NCBI GenBank assembly: GCA_900541485.1
Contig: UQJW01000001.1
Span: 124,001 to 188,000 of the forward strand
DNA length: 64,000 nt
Reading direction: 5' to 3'
Origin: an uncultured Dialister sp.
Lineage (GTDB): Bacteria > Bacillota > Negativicutes > Veillonellales > Dialisteraceae
Positions 9,094 through 17,998 of the stretch are shown here, piece by piece (position 1 is the stretch's first letter; each line of letters starts with the position of its first letter). The notes beneath the pieces are model-generated. The model was not told the DNA's origin. It saw only the letters and a program-made list of their open reading frames with translations, and did not search any database. A program made the translations under genes and the position numbers.

Positions 9094-9654
9094 ATGATTT
9101 CTAGTAATGATTTAAGACCGGGTATTACTATTGAACTGGATGGTTCCGTATGGCAATGTATAGAGTTTTTACATGTAAAACCGGGGAAAGGCGCAGCATT
9201 CGTACGTGCAAAGTTGAAAAACCTTGTAAACGGTTCTGTCGTGGAACGTAAATTTAATGCAGGAATTAAATTACAACCTGCTGTTGTTGAACGTAAACCC
9301 ATGCAGTATCTTTATGAAGCGGATGGTTCTTATTGCTTTATGGATACGGAAACATTTGATCAGATTATGCTGACCAAAGAGCAGTTATCAGATAAGATTA
9401 ATTTCTTAAAAGAAGAGATGGAATGTTCTATCATGTTTTTCAACGGTGATATTATCGGGGTGGATATTCCGAATTCTGTGGAATTGAAAGTTGTAGAAAC
9501 TGATCCCGGAATTCGTGGGGATACTGCGACCGGTGGCTCTAAGCCGGCAAAACTGGAAACAGGATATACCGTTTCTGTGCCGCTTTTTATTAATGAAGGA
9601 GAAATATTGCGTATTGATACCCGTACAGGGGCTTATATTGAACGTGTAAAGTGA
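9094..9654 (+). CDS. efp: Elongation factor P
   Basis: EF-P binds between the ribosomal P and E sites and relieves stalling at polyproline stretches. Three beta-barrel domains fit the 186-aa length; the N-terminal KOW-like domain carries the loop [10 protein letters not shown] with Lys32 at the tip, the position modified in other bacteria. The C-terminal signature ([16 protein letters not shown] and VPLFINEGE) is intact. AGGAGG precedes the ATG. No epmA- or ymfI-type modification gene is seen in the window. Confidence 0.97.
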   Translation: MISSNDLRPGITIELDGSVWQCIEFLHVKPGKGAAFVRAKLKNLVNGSVVERKFNAGIKLQPAVVERKPMQYLYEADGSYCFMDTETFDQIMLTKEQLSDKINFLKEEMECSIMFFNGDIIGVDIPNSVELKVVETDPGIRGDTATGGSKPAKLETGYTVSVPLFINEGEILRIDTRTGAYIERVK

Positions 9655-9664
9655 GAACGTTTTT

Positions 9665-10015
9665 ATGGAAGCTGCCAAGATTAAAAATGACTTGGGAATC
9701 ATTTCTATTGCTGATCAGGTCATTGCAGTTTTTGCAAGAGAAGCGGCACTGGACACTACCGGAATTATAGGGATGGACGACCGGTATTCACATGGAATTT
9801 CGTCGGTTATCAGTGACGAAGATGCAGAGGGTGTCCGTGTATCTGTCAAAGGAAATCTGGTTTCACTTAATTTATATGTATGTGTCGAATATGGAGGACG
9901 AATTCCGGAAATTGCACTGCAGTTGCAAAAATCCGTTAAGGAAAATATTTGTTCACATACTGATATTACAGTATCAGAAGTTAACGTGAATATCGAACAA
10001 ATTATTTTTCCATAA
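9665..10015 (+). CDS. Asp23/Gls24 family protein
   Basis: A 116-aa soluble protein of the Asp23/Gls24 (YqhY/YloU) family: the N-terminal GIISIADQVIAVFAREAALDT and the strand-rich segment VKGNLVSLNLYVCVEYGGRIPEI, followed by a helix and VSEVNVNIEQI, are characteristic. B. subtilis YqhY lies in a similar accBC-nusB neighbourhood and is linked to envelope or fatty-acid homeostasis; the role here is inferred only. It begins 10 nt after efp and is followed by a divergent second copy. Confidence 0.85.
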   Translation: MEAAKIKNDLGIISIADQVIAVFAREAALDTTGIIGMDDRYSHGISSVISDEDAEGVRVSVKGNLVSLNLYVCVEYGGRIPEIALQLQKSVKENICSHTDITVSEVNVNIEQIIFP

Positions 10016-10027
10016 AAAGATTATAAA

Positions 10028-10369
10028 ATGGCAGACGAAATAAATTTTTCTAAATCTGATGCACTTATCTATGAAAAGATAGAGAAAGAAATCGGTATGT
10101 TTCCGGAAGTGTATTGTTTTACTTCTGATGGGTTTCAAGATATTATGCAGGAAATTACCTTTGCATTCAAAAAGAAGCCGCCAAAGGGTATCTTTATCCG
10201 TCATACAAAACAGGGGATTCGTATTGATATTTCCGTAGCTCTCTTTGGCAATTGCCATATTGCATTAACCGGTTGCAAGATACAGGAAAAAATTAAATCC
10301 ATAGTTGAAGAGTTAACTGACGAATTGATTTTGAGTATCGATGTTGCCGTTACTCAGATTATTAAATAA
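10028..10369 (+). CDS. Small protein, probable divergent Asp23-like paralogue
   Basis: A 113-aa protein 12 nt after the Asp23-family gene. Its C-terminal half (IRIDISVALFGNCHIAL...KIQEKIKSIVEELTD...SIDVAVTQI) has the same strand-helix-strand pattern as the neighbouring Asp23 protein (VSLNLYVCVEYGGRIPEIALQ...VSEVNVNIEQI). The N-terminal half has no clear similarity. I infer a diverged tandem duplicate, but this is visual pattern matching rather than an alignment score. It contains no membrane segment, and there is no obvious catalytic motif. Confidence 0.65.
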   Translation: MADEINFSKSDALIYEKIEKEIGMFPEVYCFTSDGFQDIMQEITFAFKKKPPKGIFIRHTKQGIRIDISVALFGNCHIALTGCKIQEKIKSIVEELTDELILSIDVAVTQIIK

Positions 10370-10384
10370 CAAGAAGAGGTAGAG

Positions 10385-10783
10385 ATGAGCAGAAGTAGTG
10401 CGAGAGAATATGCATTAATGGTTGTGTATTCTAATGATGTCAATCCTGAAAGCAGTGAAATTATCCCGGACACTGAAGAAACTTTATCAGAGAAAGACAG
10501 ATTGTTTGCAAATCTTCTGGTTTCTTCTGTTTCTGAAAATTTAGCCACAATTGATAAAAATATTGCTAAGTATTTAAAAAATTGGTCCATAAATCAGTTG
10601 AATATTGTAGATAAGAGTATTCTCCGTCTGGCCATAGCAGAATTCACCTACAGCGAGGATTCTTCCGAAAAAAAAATTATCATTAATGAAGCTGTAGAAT
10701 TGGCGAAAAAGTACGGGGGAGAAAACTCATATCGTTTTATTAACGGCATTTTAAATGCGGCGCTGAGGGAATCGGATGTCTAA
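10385..10783 (+). CDS. nusB: Transcription antitermination factor NusB
   Basis: NusB joins NusE (S10) and boxA RNA in rRNA antitermination complexes. The 132-aa all-helical protein begins MSRSSAREYALMVVYS, and its second half carries the signatures WSINQLNIVDKSILRLAIAEF and INEAVELAKKYGGENSYRFINGIL. An AAGAGG site precedes the ATG. The last eight bases overlap the next gene, indicating coupled translation. Confidence 0.94.
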   Translation: MSRSSAREYALMVVYSNDVNPESSEIIPDTEETLSEKDRLFANLLVSSVSENLATIDKNIAKYLKNWSINQLNIVDKSILRLAIAEFTYSEDSSEKKIIINEAVELAKKYGGENSYRFINGILNAALRESDV

Positions 10784-11738
10784 GTTTTTAGGAATTGATA
10801 CCAGTTGTTATACTACATCAGTTGCTGTATTTGATGAGGCGCAGGGGATTGTAGCAGAAGAACGAATTGTTCTCCGCGTTAAAACAGGAAATAGAGGCTT
10901 ATCCCAGTCCGAAATGGTTTTTCAGCATACAAAGAATCTTCCTGTAATTTTAAAAAAAATAGAATCCTGCCTTCAAGATATTCATGGAGTTGGGGTGTCA
11001 GTATCACCACGTAGGCGGGCAGATTCATATATGCCCGCTTTTCTTGTAGGGAAAGGATTTGCCCAGGCTATTTCATCGGTTCATAAAATTCCGTTTTTTT
11101 CGTTTAGTCATCAGGAAAATCATGCGCTTGCTGCAATACGCATTTTTCCTGAATTATGGAATCAGCCGTTTTATATGATGCATCTTTCCGGAGGAACACA
11201 AGACATATTATCTGTTGATTGGAATATGAATACAATGGAAATCAGAAATTTGATACATTCCAAAGATATTACGGCGGGACAATTTATTGACAGAATAGGA
11301 GTATCCTTGGGGCTTCCGTTTCCTGCCGGACAAAAGCTTGAGGATCTTGCTCTATCAGGGGCAGATACTTATCAGGTACCTGTGGCAAAAATAAAAGATG
11401 CATTCAGTTACTCCGGCGCCGAGACTCAGGTTCAAAGAGATATAGCAAAAGAAGTATACGCCAAGGAGGATATAGCAAGAGGGGTAATTACAGCCATTGC
11501 TAATTCTCTAAAAAGAGTCATAGGATCATATCCCTTTAAGCAGCAGATGCCTTTTATTTCTGTTGGCGGAGTAATGAGTAATTTGTATTTAAGGACAGTT
11601 ATCGGTGAAATTTGCCGGAAAAAAAATCTGTTGCCCATATTCGCAGACCCAAAGTTCAGCAGTGATAATGCAACAGGAAATGCTTTTGGTGCATGCATGA
11701 GGTACAAGGATGAAAATTTACACTGTTCAAGAATGTAG
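10776..11738 (+). CDS. TsaD/Kae1-like (peptidase M22) paralogue
   Basis: ASKHA-fold protein related to TsaD, the t6A37 tRNA-modification enzyme. The start FLGIDTSCYTTSVAVFD parallels the TsaD GIETSCDET region but diverges at DET. A metal-site-like HxxxH pair is kept (His112 and His116 in SHQENHALA). SGGTQDILSV and the C-terminal SVGGVMSNLYLR and FADPKFSSDNATGNAFG match the fold. Length is 320 aa against about 340 for TsaD. The variant start and its place between nusB and xseA suggest a paralogue whose role is not known to me; a standard tsaD would then lie elsewhere. It overlaps both neighbours. Confidence 0.75.
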   Translation: MSKFLGIDTSCYTTSVAVFDEAQGIVAEERIVLRVKTGNRGLSQSEMVFQHTKNLPVILKKIESCLQDIHGVGVSVSPRRRADSYMPAFLVGKGFAQAISSVHKIPFFSFSHQENHALAAIRIFPELWNQPFYMMHLSGGTQDILSVDWNMNTMEIRNLIHSKDITAGQFIDRIGVSLGLPFPAGQKLEDLALSGADTYQVPVAKIKDAFSYSGAETQVQRDIAKEVYAKEDIARGVITAIANSLKRVIGSYPFKQQMPFISVGGVMSNLYLRTVIGEICRKKNLLPIFADPKFSSDNATGNAFGACMRYKDENLHCSRM

Positions 11739-12762
11739 TGCTCTTGTTTCATCAGTATTTCAAAAAGATTATAGTTTTAAGAATATAACGGTAAGGGGAA
11801 CTATCAGTAACCTATCTGTTCACTTCTCAGGAATCAGATTTTTTTCATTAATTGATGAAAATCTCCGTATCTATTGCAAGATAGGAAAAATGCGCAGCAG
11901 TTTTTTGGGGAGAAACTTATTAAATGGGACTGAGGCATCAGTTATTGGTGATTTGAGATTTGATAAAAGCAGAGGCACTCCTGTTTTATATGTGGAACGG
12001 ATTATTTCAGTAAAAGAAAGTGCATTGACCTTATCAAATGAGTTATTAGAAGCGGAGCTGGATAAAAAGGGGTATTTTGCCGTCTCGCATAAAAAGAAAC
12101 TTCCGGAATTTCCTTTTCATATCGGTATAATTACATCCGGTTCGGGTGCAGTTATTTATGACATTCTAAAAACGGGAAACAAGAGAAATAATTCTGTTTC
12201 CTACTTGTTATATACCTCATTTGTACAGGGGGCCGGTGCTGCTGCGGATATGGCAAACATGATTGACATAGCCAATCAAGAAAGAAATCCGCCGGATGTG
12301 CTTATTATTGCCCGTGGCGGTGGTGCGGAAGAAGATTTGCAAACGTTTAATGAAGAAGTTTTGCTCAATACGGTTTTCTGGTCAAAAATTCCTATTATAT
12401 CAGCAGTTGGCCACGAAAATGATTATACTTTATTGGATCGTGTCGCAGATGTAAGAGCCTCTACACCCACACAGGCAGTTGAAATTGCTGTTCCTGAGAA
12501 AAAATACATTTTGGAGAAAATTTTTAGCCGAATTATATTTTCAGAAAAATGTATAAAAAAATATATGGCTGATAGGCGTTTTTCTTTAATTTTTACATTA
12601 AAGGATTTAAATTATTTATCTGATACGGATATTTTCTTAAAAGGAAGACAAAAAGTATTCTTACAGTGGCTTTTATTACAAGGAATGCTAAAAAATAAGA
12701 TTAATTACAAGGCATTTGAAGTAATGGAGCAGCTTCTTTTATTGAACGACACCAAGCAGTAA
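11710..12762 (+). CDS. xseA: Exodeoxyribonuclease VII large subunit XseA (short form)
   Basis: Catalytic subunit of ExoVII, a metal-independent single-strand exonuclease working with XseB. An N-terminal OB fold (VRGTISNLSVHFSG) is followed by the nuclease core: GIITSGSGAVIYDIL, ARGGGAEEDLQTFNEE and SAVGHENDYTLLDRVAD, with the family ASTPTQAVE segment. It has only 350 aa, whereas E. coli and B. subtilis proteins have about 450, so most of the C-terminal coiled coil is missing. The stop codon is clean and xseB follows at 34 nt, so this looks like a natural short form. It overlaps the upstream gene by 29 nt. Confidence 0.9.
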   Translation: MKIYTVQECSALVSSVFQKDYSFKNITVRGTISNLSVHFSGIRFFSLIDENLRIYCKIGKMRSSFLGRNLLNGTEASVIGDLRFDKSRGTPVLYVERIISVKESALTLSNELLEAELDKKGYFAVSHKKKLPEFPFHIGIITSGSGAVIYDILKTGNKRNNSVSYLLYTSFVQGAGAAADMANMIDIANQERNPPDVLIIARGGGAEEDLQTFNEEVLLNTVFWSKIPIISAVGHENDYTLLDRVADVRASTPTQAVEIAVPEKKYILEKIFSRIIFSEKCIKKYMADRRFSLIFTLKDLNYLSDTDIFLKGRQKVFLQWLLLQGMLKNKINYKAFEVMEQLLLLNDTKQ

Positions 12763-12796
12763 TTCAAACGCCAATTAATGGATAAAGGATGAAATT

Positions 12797-13060
12797 ATGA
12801 GCGACAAAAACAGCTTCGAAATTTCTATGGAAAATCTTAGCAAAGCGGTAGAAACACTGCAAAAAGGGGAGCTTTCTATGGATGAGATGATGGATGTTTT
12901 TAAAGAGGGAACTATTGCAGCTAAGCAATGTCTTTCTATATTAAGAGCAACAGAAAATGAAATGAATGATATTTCTTTGGAGATTGAAAAATTAATCCGC
13001 GAAGAGGACAATCGTAAAAATGATAGAGGACTTGATTCAACAAAAGCAGAAGCTGATTAA
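12797..13060 (+). CDS. xseB: Exodeoxyribonuclease VII small subunit XseB
   Basis: An 87-aa helical-hairpin protein with the family pattern FEISMENLSKAVETLQKGELSMDE and a following helix ending in an acidic, lysine-rich tail. XseB subunits decorate the coiled-coil arm of XseA. AAGGATG precedes the ATG. The end overlaps the ispA start by 41 nt. Its normal length contrasts with the shortened XseA partner. Confidence 0.92.
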   Translation: MSDKNSFEISMENLSKAVETLQKGELSMDEMMDVFKEGTIAAKQCLSILRATENEMNDISLEIEKLIREEDNRKNDRGLDSTKAEAD

Positions 13061-13895
13061 CAAGTATTTGGAAACTCTTCTGAAACCTGATTATAGAGAA
13101 CATCAAATTTTATTTGATTCAATGAATTACAGTTTGATGGCAGGTGGTAAACGGATACGCCCTTTCTTATTTCTTTTTTTATTAGATATTTTAGGGAATA
13201 ATTCAAAAAAGTATTTAGATATTGCGGCAGCTATTGAATGTATTCATACGTATTCACTGATTCATGATGATTTACCGGCGATGGACAATGATGATTACAG
13301 AAGGGGAAAGCCGACAAATCATAAAAAGTTCGGCTCCGGTATAGCAACGATGGCAGGAGACGGGCTATTAACGGTTGCGTTTACCTTGATTACCGATAAT
13401 AAAATATTAACTGCAGAAGAAAAAATTAAACTTATACATATATTATCGGTGGCAGCAGGTCCTTTTGGGATGGTTGCCGGACAATCTCATGATAAGTCTG
13501 TGGAGGGTAAGGAAATCGATTTAAAAGAATTACAGCTGATTGATTACTGCAAAACAGGTTGTTTGTTATGTGCACCTATTGATATGGCAATGGCTATATC
13601 AAAGGTATCAGAAGAAGAAAAAAATGCTTTGCACAAATTTGGAAAACATTTGGGACTATTGTTCCAAATTACCGATGATCTGCTTGATGTGACAGGGGAT
13701 TTATCGGTTATGGGAAAAATGCCGGGGCAGGATGTTACGGATAAAAAAATAACTTATGTTACAATGCTTGGGATAGACGAAACAAAATATTTTGCAAAAC
13801 AAGAAATAAAAGCTGCTAAAAAAGTAATAGAAAACATAAAATATAATCAGACTTTGAGTGAACTGCTTGACTTTATTTATAAAAGAATAAAGTAA
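13020..13895 (+). CDS. ispA: Polyprenyl (farnesyl/geranyl) diphosphate synthase
   Basis: Trans-prenyltransferase that condenses isopentenyl diphosphate onto allylic diphosphates, making precursors of undecaprenyl phosphate and quinones. The first aspartate-rich motif DDLPAMD starts at Asp83 and is followed by RRGKPT; the second is QITDDLLD. The N-terminus ...NYSLMAGGKRIRPFL is typical. The start at 13020 gives 291 aa, the normal length, despite a 41-nt overlap with xseB. Product chain length (C15 or C20) cannot be read with certainty. Confidence 0.92.
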   Translation: MIEDLIQQKQKLINKYLETLLKPDYREHQILFDSMNYSLMAGGKRIRPFLFLFLLDILGNNSKKYLDIAAAIECIHTYSLIHDDLPAMDNDDYRRGKPTNHKKFGSGIATMAGDGLLTVAFTLITDNKILTAEEKIKLIHILSVAAGPFGMVAGQSHDKSVEGKEIDLKELQLIDYCKTGCLLCAPIDMAMAISKVSEEEKNALHKFGKHLGLLFQITDDLLDVTGDLSVMGKMPGQDVTDKKITYVTMLGIDETKYFAKQEIKAAKKVIENIKYNQTLSELLDFIYKRIK

Positions 13896-13937
13896 TAAAG
13901 CCTTTTAATTAATTATTTGCAGGGGCATAATCTATTT

Positions 13938-14759
13938 ATGAAAGACAAAATCAAAGTAAAAAAGGAACGGCTTGATATCTTACTTGTCGAAAAAGGTTTT
14001 TTTAAAAGTCGGGAAATGGCGAAAAGGCATATCATGGAGGGAATTGTTTTAGTGAACGACACTCCTGTCGATAAAGCGGGTACCAAGGTCCCCTCAGATT
14101 GCCGTCTCAGGATAAAAGGAAATATTATGCCCTATGTGGGACGGGGCGGATATAAATTGGAGAAAGCAATTCAAGCATTTAATCTTGACATGAAACATAA
14201 AATCATGGCAGATATAGGTGCCTCCACCGGTGGTTTTACTGATTGTGCATTACAAAACGGAGCAGAAAAAATATATGCAATTGATGTGGGAACAAATCAA
14301 TTGGACTGGAAGTTGAGAAATGATTCCCGAGTAATTAATTTAGAGAAAACAAATATTAAAGATGTAACTGTACAAATGCTGGGAGAAGCAGTGGATGTTG
14401 TAGCAACGGATATTTCTTTTATTTCTGTGTTGCGGATTATTCCGGCTGTCAAATCTATATTAAAAGAAGAAGGGGCGCTGATTATTCTTATAAAACCGCA
14501 ATTTGAGGCGGGTAAGGAAAAGGTGGGAAAGGGCGGCGTGATACGTGATCCGCTGATTCATGAAGAGGTTATCAGAGATACGATTCAAAGCTTTGAAAAA
14601 GATGGCTTTGTTGTCTGTGATTTGACGTATTCGCCGATAAAAGGCGGGTCAGGGAATATTGAGTTTTTGGCTTTATTAAAATTTCATTCCGAAGAAATTT
14701 TTGATACTAGTCGCATTTCTGAAATTGTAGAAAAAGCACATCTTGAGCTAAAGAGGTGA
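13938..14759 (+). CDS. tlyA: TlyA-family rRNA 2'-O-methyltransferase / hemolysin-like protein
   Basis: An N-terminal S4 RNA-binding domain (ERLDILLVEKGFFKSREMAK) is joined to an FtsJ-like SAM methyltransferase domain with the motif DIGASTGGFTDCAL and the downstream DVGTNQLDWKLR. TlyA methylates 16S and in some species 23S rRNA. I chose the ATG at 13938 (273 aa) over the TTG at 13917 because AGGGG precedes it by 12 nt and the length then matches the family. It follows ispA, as in many Firmicutes, and runs into nadK. Confidence 0.9.
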   Translation: MKDKIKVKKERLDILLVEKGFFKSREMAKRHIMEGIVLVNDTPVDKAGTKVPSDCRLRIKGNIMPYVGRGGYKLEKAIQAFNLDMKHKIMADIGASTGGFTDCALQNGAEKIYAIDVGTNQLDWKLRNDSRVINLEKTNIKDVTVQMLGEAVDVVATDISFISVLRIIPAVKSILKEEGALIILIKPQFEAGKEKVGKGGVIRDPLIHEEVIRDTIQSFEKDGFVVCDLTYSPIKGGSGNIEFLALLKFHSEEIFDTSRISEIVEKAHLELKR

Positions 14760-14764
14760 GGCAT

Positions 14765-15637
14765 ATGGAGTTTGGTATCTATCCGAATATAAAAAAACAA
14801 AAAATTTATCAATACCTTCCTAAATTAATTAAGATATTAGAGAATCAACAGGTAAAATATTTTGTTGCAAATGAAGCGAAAAGTAAGCTTGAGGAAAAGA
14901 ATATTTATATCAACCCCTCTCTTTATAAGACTACGGAGTGGATGGGAACACACTTAAAACACATTTTATCTGTAGGAGGAGACGGTTCTTATCTGGAAAC
15001 CGCTAAAATCTTTTCTGATTATGAGGTTTTCTTGACAGGAATTCATTTAGGGGAATTAGGATTTTTAAACTCCATAAAAGAAAATGATACCGAATCTAAA
15101 ATCAGGCAGTTAATCAAACAGGATTATGTATTGGAAGAGCGATTATTTTTGGAAGCCACTATTTTAGATGGGGAAAATCATGCTACAAAATTACCGGTTG
15201 TATTAAATGATGTGGTAATCGGGAAGAACCAAATCGGTAAGATGGTAAGATTAAATTTATGGATTAACGATAATTTTGCACAACAATATCCATGTGACGG
15301 TCTTATTATTTCCACTCCGACAGGTTCTACAGGATATGCATTCTCTTGCGGAGGCCCGATTCTTCATTCTGCGGCACAGGAAATGATTGTTGTTCCGATA
15401 TGTCCTCATACACTTGCTAAATTTTCATCTGTGCTGTCAGAAGGAGATATTGTAAAAATCACTTTGTCAGATAGAGAAGAAATCTTGCATATATCGATGG
15501 ATGGTAACGGATCTTATGACTTGAAAAAAGGAGAAACGCTGGTTGTACAGGGAATTCGAAAAAAAATACGGTTCGTCCGTTTTAAAGATCAAGATTTTTG
15601 GGAAATATTATCTGATAAGTTGGTAAAAAAAATATAA
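14765..15637 (+). CDS. nadK: NAD kinase
   Basis: Phosphorylates NAD to NADP in the cytoplasm. The phosphate-binding motif is GGDGSYLETA (serine where GGDGT is usual), and the second signature is STPTGSTGYAFSCGGPI. The ATG at 14765 has GAGGTGA five bases upstream, which is better than the GTG at 14756 inside the tlyA stop region; the result is 290 aa. It is the last gene of this operon, ending at a hairpin. Confidence 0.92.
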   Translation: MEFGIYPNIKKQKIYQYLPKLIKILENQQVKYFVANEAKSKLEEKNIYINPSLYKTTEWMGTHLKHILSVGGDGSYLETAKIFSDYEVFLTGIHLGELGFLNSIKENDTESKIRQLIKQDYVLEERLFLEATILDGENHATKLPVVLNDVVIGKNQIGKMVRLNLWINDNFAQQYPCDGLIISTPTGSTGYAFSCGGPILHSAAQEMIVVPICPHTLAKFSSVLSEGDIVKITLSDREEILHISMDGNGSYDLKKGETLVVQGIRKKIRFVRFKDQDFWEILSDKLVKKI

Positions 15638-15642
15638 ATTGG

Positions 15643-15686
15643 AGATCCCTCCGGTATCTGGTATAGGTAAAGGACGGATCTTTTTT
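15643..15686 (+). terminator. Terminator after nadK
   Basis: A 10-bp stem with one mismatch (15643-15652 with 15672-15681) is followed by six T residues, directly after the nadK stop. Confidence 0.8.
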
Positions 15687-15722
15687 ATATGATTGGTTGT
15701 TATGCCCGAATATGCATATTTA

Positions 15723-15751
15723 TTGACCATATTCATTAAATACTATAAAAT
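15723..15751 (+). promoter_or_regulatory. argR promoter with possible ARG half-site
   Basis: TTGACC (15723-15728), 17-nt spacer, TAAAAT (15746-15751). The spacer holds ATTCA (15731-15735) in an AT-rich setting, like half of an ARG box, so autoregulation by ArgR is possible. The operator part is weak. Confidence 0.55.
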
Positions 15752-15793
15752 TAAACAATAGAACTGTATAAAATTAAGCATATGGAGGTTTTT

Positions 15794-16249
15794 ATGAAAC
15801 GATATAGAAGTATGAAAATCAAAGAAATTATTCAAAACCAAATTATAGAAACACAGGAAGAGCTGGCACAGGCTTTGCAAAAAGAAGGAATTGCGGTTAC
15901 GCAAGCAACCGTTTCAAGAGATATCAAGGAGATGATGCTTATAAAAATTCCTTATGGAGACGGACACTATAAATATGCATTATCAACAGAAAAAGCAAAT
16001 ATTATATCAAGAAATCATACAGCACTCTTATTTCAGGGCGCGGTAACTAAAATTGACAGCAGTATGAATTTTGTAGTTATTCATACTTTGCCGGGATCTG
16101 CACAATCTGTGGCAGCTGCTATTGATCAAGCTAAGTTGGAAGAAATCATGGGAACATTAGCAGGGGATGACACAATTTTGGTAATTGCCAGATCGCCGGA
16201 AGGGGTAACAACTTTTAAAAAACGTATTGAGGAGTTACTGCAGGCATAG
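15794..16249 (+). CDS. argR: Arginine repressor ArgR/AhrC
   Basis: Hexameric arginine-responsive regulator. The N-terminal winged helix-turn-helix includes TQEELAQALQKEGI and the DNA-binding TQATVSRDIKEM; the C-terminal oligomerisation and arginine-binding domain has GTLAGDDTILVIARS. I chose the ATG at 15794 because GGAGG sits five bases upstream; the ATG at 15782 lies before that site. This gives 151 aa, the usual length. No arginine biosynthesis genes are near; argR beside recN is a common Firmicutes pairing. Confidence 0.93.
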   Translation: MKRYRSMKIKEIIQNQIIETQEELAQALQKEGIAVTQATVSRDIKEMMLIKIPYGDGHYKYALSTEKANIISRNHTALLFQGAVTKIDSSMNFVVIHTLPGSAQSVAAAIDQAKLEEIMGTLAGDDTILVIARSPEGVTTFKKRIEELLQA

Positions 16250-16257
16250 GAGGATAT

Positions 16258-17919
16258 ATGCTTCAGACCTTACATATTATAAATTTTGCTATTATAGAAG
16301 ATACAATCATTGATTTATCAAGAGGCGCCACTGTTTTTACAGGAGAAACAGGAGCAGGTAAATCAATATTAATTGATGCGTTGGCTATTTTAACAGGCAG
16401 GCGTGCAAAAACGAATTTAATAAGAACGGGGACAGACTTTTTTCAGGTAGAAGGCATTTTTTATGGTGATAATGAAATGTGTGAACTGCTTAATGAAATG
16501 GGATTTGAGTCGGTCAACAGGGAAATTATTTTATCACGCAGATTAAACCGTAACGGCCGTGGCATTTGCAAAATTAATGGTAATTTCTGTACAGTAAAAC
16601 AGTTAGAATTGATTGGACGTAAATTGGTACGACTTCATGAACAAAATGATACATTTGAACTTTTATCATCTGAATATTGTGAAAAAATTATAGATCAATC
16701 GTCAGAGCAACTGCAAGAAATGAAAAAAGTATATAATGAAATGTTTCAGAATTGGAAGAATACCAAAAAAATTTTAGATGACTTTGATGCTAAAAAACAA
16801 GAAAACGAACGTCGTATTGATATATTGGAGTGGGAACTGAAACAAATTCATGATGCAGATATCAGAGACGGTGAAGACGATGAGATTGAAAGTCGCCTTA
16901 TTGTTTTACAAAATCATGAAAAGATAATGAACGCAATTCACGAAGCACTTAAATCATTTACAGAAGATTTTGGAGCTCAGGATCGTTTAGCTGTTGCGGC
17001 AAAACAGATTCTTTCTATATCCCGGTATGATGAAAAAATTAATGAAATCGGGGAGTCGGTTAATTCGGCGCTTTATATGATAGAAGATGTAGTGGAAAAA
17101 CTTGAAACTTATCTCGCCGATACTGATTTTTCCGAAGAAGAATTAGCTCAACTGCAATCACGAAGTGAAACTCTTTCCGATTTGAAACGAAAATTCGGCC
17201 CGAGTTTATCTGATGTTATTATGTATAAAGATCGTGCTGAAGAAGAATATAAAAATCTGAAAGATTTAATTTATGAGAATAGCCATCTGAGACAGAAATT
17301 ACAGGATATTCATATCCGGTTAATGGAAAAGGCTAAAGAATTGAATCAATTACGGCTACAATACGGGCAGAATCTTATCAATCAAATGGTTTCTGTTTTA
17401 CATGAGTTGGGGATGGAACATGCGTCTATGGCCCTTCATTTGGTTCCTTCAGAAAGCCCGTCTTCGTCAGGAAAAGATGAAATGGAGATTTATTTTTCTG
17501 CTAATGCAGGCGAACCACTTCGCTCTATGAGAGAAGTGGCATCAGGTGGGGAAGTTTCCCGAATTGCACTAGCCGTGGAAATAGTTATCTCGCATTTATT
17601 AAAACAACAGACATTGGTATTTGATGAAATTGATGTAGGGATTAGTGGTAAAGTTGGGGTACAGGTGGCCAGAAAAATAAAGGAATTATCTGAAAATTTA
17701 CAGATTCTTGTGATTACCCACTTGCCGCAAACAGCTTGTGTGGCAGAGAGACATTATAAAATAGATAAGATTGTTTCAAACGGATATACATCTTCCAAAG
17801 CAATTCTTCTTACAGAAAAAGAACATATCCATGCTATTGCACAAATGATTTCGGGAACCGAACAATCTGTTCGTGCTGTAGAGGCTGCTTTAGAAATGAA
17901 AAAAGTAATTGTTGGTTGA
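16258..17919 (+). CDS. recN: DNA repair protein RecN
   Basis: SMC-like ATPase acting early in double-strand break repair. Walker A GETGAGKS is at residues 29-36. The centre is a long coiled coil with many Glu/Lys repeats. The C-terminus carries the ABC signature region EVASGGEVSRIALA and Walker B TLVFDEIDVGISG. Length (553 aa) is standard. AGGAGG precedes the ATG, 8 nt after argR. No LexA-like box is seen in front of this pair. Confidence 0.95.
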   Translation: MLQTLHIINFAIIEDTIIDLSRGATVFTGETGAGKSILIDALAILTGRRAKTNLIRTGTDFFQVEGIFYGDNEMCELLNEMGFESVNREIILSRRLNRNGRGICKINGNFCTVKQLELIGRKLVRLHEQNDTFELLSSEYCEKIIDQSSEQLQEMKKVYNEMFQNWKNTKKILDDFDAKKQENERRIDILEWELKQIHDADIRDGEDDEIESRLIVLQNHEKIMNAIHEALKSFTEDFGAQDRLAVAAKQILSISRYDEKINEIGESVNSALYMIEDVVEKLETYLADTDFSEEELAQLQSRSETLSDLKRKFGPSLSDVIMYKDRAEEEYKNLKDLIYENSHLRQKLQDIHIRLMEKAKELNQLRLQYGQNLINQMVSVLHELGMEHASMALHLVPSESPSSSGKDEMEIYFSANAGEPLRSMREVASGGEVSRIALAVEIVISHLLKQQTLVFDEIDVGISGKVGVQVARKIKELSENLQILVITHLPQTACVAERHYKIDKIVSNGYTSSKAILLTEKEHIHAIAQMISGTEQSVRAVEAALEMKKVIVG

Positions 17920-17998
17920 AATATCTTTTTTAGGATTTATTATATAAGGTAAATATATTACTTGTTTTTATTTATAAAAACCGGAAAGGGAAGAGCGA

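Noticed and set aside
12797..13060. Large overlap xseB/ispA as a sign of a wrong ispA start
   Set aside because: The 13020 start gives a normal-length prenyltransferase with the typical N-terminal helix; no better downstream start exists before conserved residues.
17940..17985. AT-rich near-palindrome upstream of dapB (GTTTTTATTTATAAAAAC) as an operator
   Set aside because: It is imperfect, AT-only and without a matching regulator; could be chance.
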